This document shows, piece by piece, positions 43,071-44,021 of a stretch of DNA of 44,021 bases. How positions within the stretch are numbered: the stretch's first letter is position 1; every line of letters begins with the position of its first letter. The position numbers and the translations under genes were made by a program. Source of the stretch: QQVM01 sp035341855 (GTDB taxonomy: Bacteria > Bacteroidota > Bacteroidia > AKYH767-A > 2013-40CM-41-45); the NCBI GenBank assembly GCA_035341855.1, contig DAOQWA010000023.1:1-44021 (forward strand), given 5' to 3'. A model generated the notes under the pieces. That model was not told where the DNA came from, made no database searches, and was given only the letters and a program-made list of their open reading frames with translations.

Positions 43071-44021
43071 ATGAAATCCACAATCCTCCTGATCACAATT
43101 TTATTTTTTACTCAAACTGCATTTGGACAAGAAGTTCTTTATGACAAGTTCATCAGGGAAGCAGACTCATTGTACGATGCGCAGGATTATAAAAATGCCG
43201 CACTCACCTACTCTAGGGCATTTGAGAAATTAGAATGGAAGGGATATCAATCTGACAGGTATAATGCTGCATGTTCCTGGGCTTTGGCTGGTGAAGCGGA
43301 CAGTGCCTTCTTTCAACTTGAAAGGATTGCAAATAAAAGTGCCTTTTCTGACCTTGATCACTTAACATCTGATCCGGATCTCAACTCATTGCATTCCGAT
43401 GATCGTTGGGCTACCTTGCTTGAAAAAGTAAAATTCAATAAAGAAAAAGCCGAAGAGAATTTAGACAAACCATTAGCAGCTCAACTAGACTCGATATTCG
43501 AATCGGATCAATTTTACAGAATTCAGATAAAAGAGATCGAACAAAAATTTGGACGTGAATCAAATGAGATGAAGTCACACTACAGATTAATGGCTGAAAC
43601 GGATTCTTTAAATCTTATTAAAGTAAAATCTATTTTGGATTCCAGAGGCTGGCTTGGAGCTGACATTGTCGGAGAAAAAGGAAATAGTTGTTTGTTTCTT
43701 GTAATTCAACATGCAGATCTCAGCACACAAGAAAAATATCTACCTATGATGAGAGAAGCAGTTAAATCCGGAAATGCCGGGGCAAGTAGTCTGGCTTTAC
43801 TGGAAGACCGTGTAGCTTTAAGGCAAGGAAAAAAACAAATTTATGGCAGTCAAATTGGATGGAATAAGGATACCAAGCTGTATTTCGTATCCCCTTTGGA
43901 AGATCCCGACAATGTTGACAAGAGACGAGCAGAAGTAGGCTTACAACCACTGTCAGAATATGTACAGCAATGGGAAATTATTTGGGATTGCGAGCAATAC
44001 AAAAAAGATCTTCCTAAATTA
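43071..44021 (+). CDS. Secreted DUF6624-like protein, cut by window end
   Basis: 317 codons are open from the ATG at 43071 to the window end. A signal peptide (MKSTILLITILFFTQTAFG) is followed by a TPR-like helical region (about 24-75: DSLYDAQDYKNAALTYSRAF, YNAACSWALAG). A domain resembling DUF6624 comes next (SILDSRGWLGADIVGEKG, VIQHADLSTQEKYLPMM, LEDRVALRQGKKQIYGSQI). The layout is common in Bacteroidota, but the function is unknown. Confidence 0.75.
   Translation, partial: MKSTILLITILFFTQTAFGQEVLYDKFIREADSLYDAQDYKNAALTYSRAFEKLEWKGYQSDRYNAACSWALAGEADSAFFQLERIANKSAFSDLDHLTSDPDLNSLHSDDRWATLLEKVKFNKEKAEENLDKPLAAQLDSIFESDQFYRIQIKEIEQKFGRESNEMKSHYRLMAETDSLNLIKVKSILDSRGWLGADIVGEKGNSCLFLVIQHADLSTQEKYLPMMREAVKSGNAGASSLALLEDRVALRQGKKQIYGSQIGWNKDTKLYFVSPLEDPDNVDKRRAEVGLQPLSEYVQQWEIIWDCEQYKKDLPKL

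Overview
The window is AT-rich DNA from a member of the Bacteroidota. Evidence: five proteins end in type IX secretion (T9SS) type-A sorting tails; a TTTG-N19-TAnnTTTG promoter lies at 34844-34874; the families are typical (DUF4468, DUF4397, Omp28-like, DUF6624, CrtYcd-type cyclase); and Shine-Dalgarno sequences are largely absent. A run of exactly 100 N (23732-23831) marks a scaffold join, so this is a draft assembly. I cannot name a genus.

1-3.5 kb is an accessory patch. It holds two short Rhs 'tip' modules on the minus strand, each followed at once by a small lipoprotein gene (probable toxin/immunity pairs). A third module head runs off the left edge, and a decapitated XRE regulator is fused beside it. 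The three module heads are repeats of one another. A tRNA-Arg(CCT) and its terminator border the patch.

4-24 kb is mostly ordinary chromosome: an O-antigen ligase/polymerase with TPRs, a Wzz-like chain-length protein overlapping ispD, an SPFH protein, a DUF4468 protein, a LysM D,D-carboxypeptidase, an amidohydrolase, rlmN, a polyprenyl diphosphate synthase, a serine-less alpha/beta hydrolase overlapping dnaG, a zinc-ribbon methyltransferase, a vWA protein with a membrane partner, a large secreted protein and a uracil-DNA glycosylase cut by the gap.

24.5-34.8 kb is an envelope and secretion region on the minus strand. A lipoprotein, an outer-membrane barrel, an OmpR-type regulator and a histidine kinase appear to form one operon. 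The same 11-bp-period direct repeat lies upstream of the lipoprotein and of the neighbouring Omp28-like gene, suggesting a local regulon. T9SS cargo follows, including a gene whose signal peptide begins at ATA and a protein made of three 228-residue DUF4397 modules.

35.1-40.6 kb is a carotenoid operon: a CarH-type B12-binding MerR regulator, crtI, crtB, idi, an SRPBCC protein, crtZ and a CrtYcd-type lycopene cyclase. Genes after the regulator overlap or nearly touch. The genes present lead from C5/C20 precursors to zeaxanthin; no ketolase is seen, and the prenyl synthase and ispD elsewhere in the window could supply substrate. The right end holds a PNGase F-like T9SS cargo protein, a methyltransferase and a truncated DUF6624-like protein.
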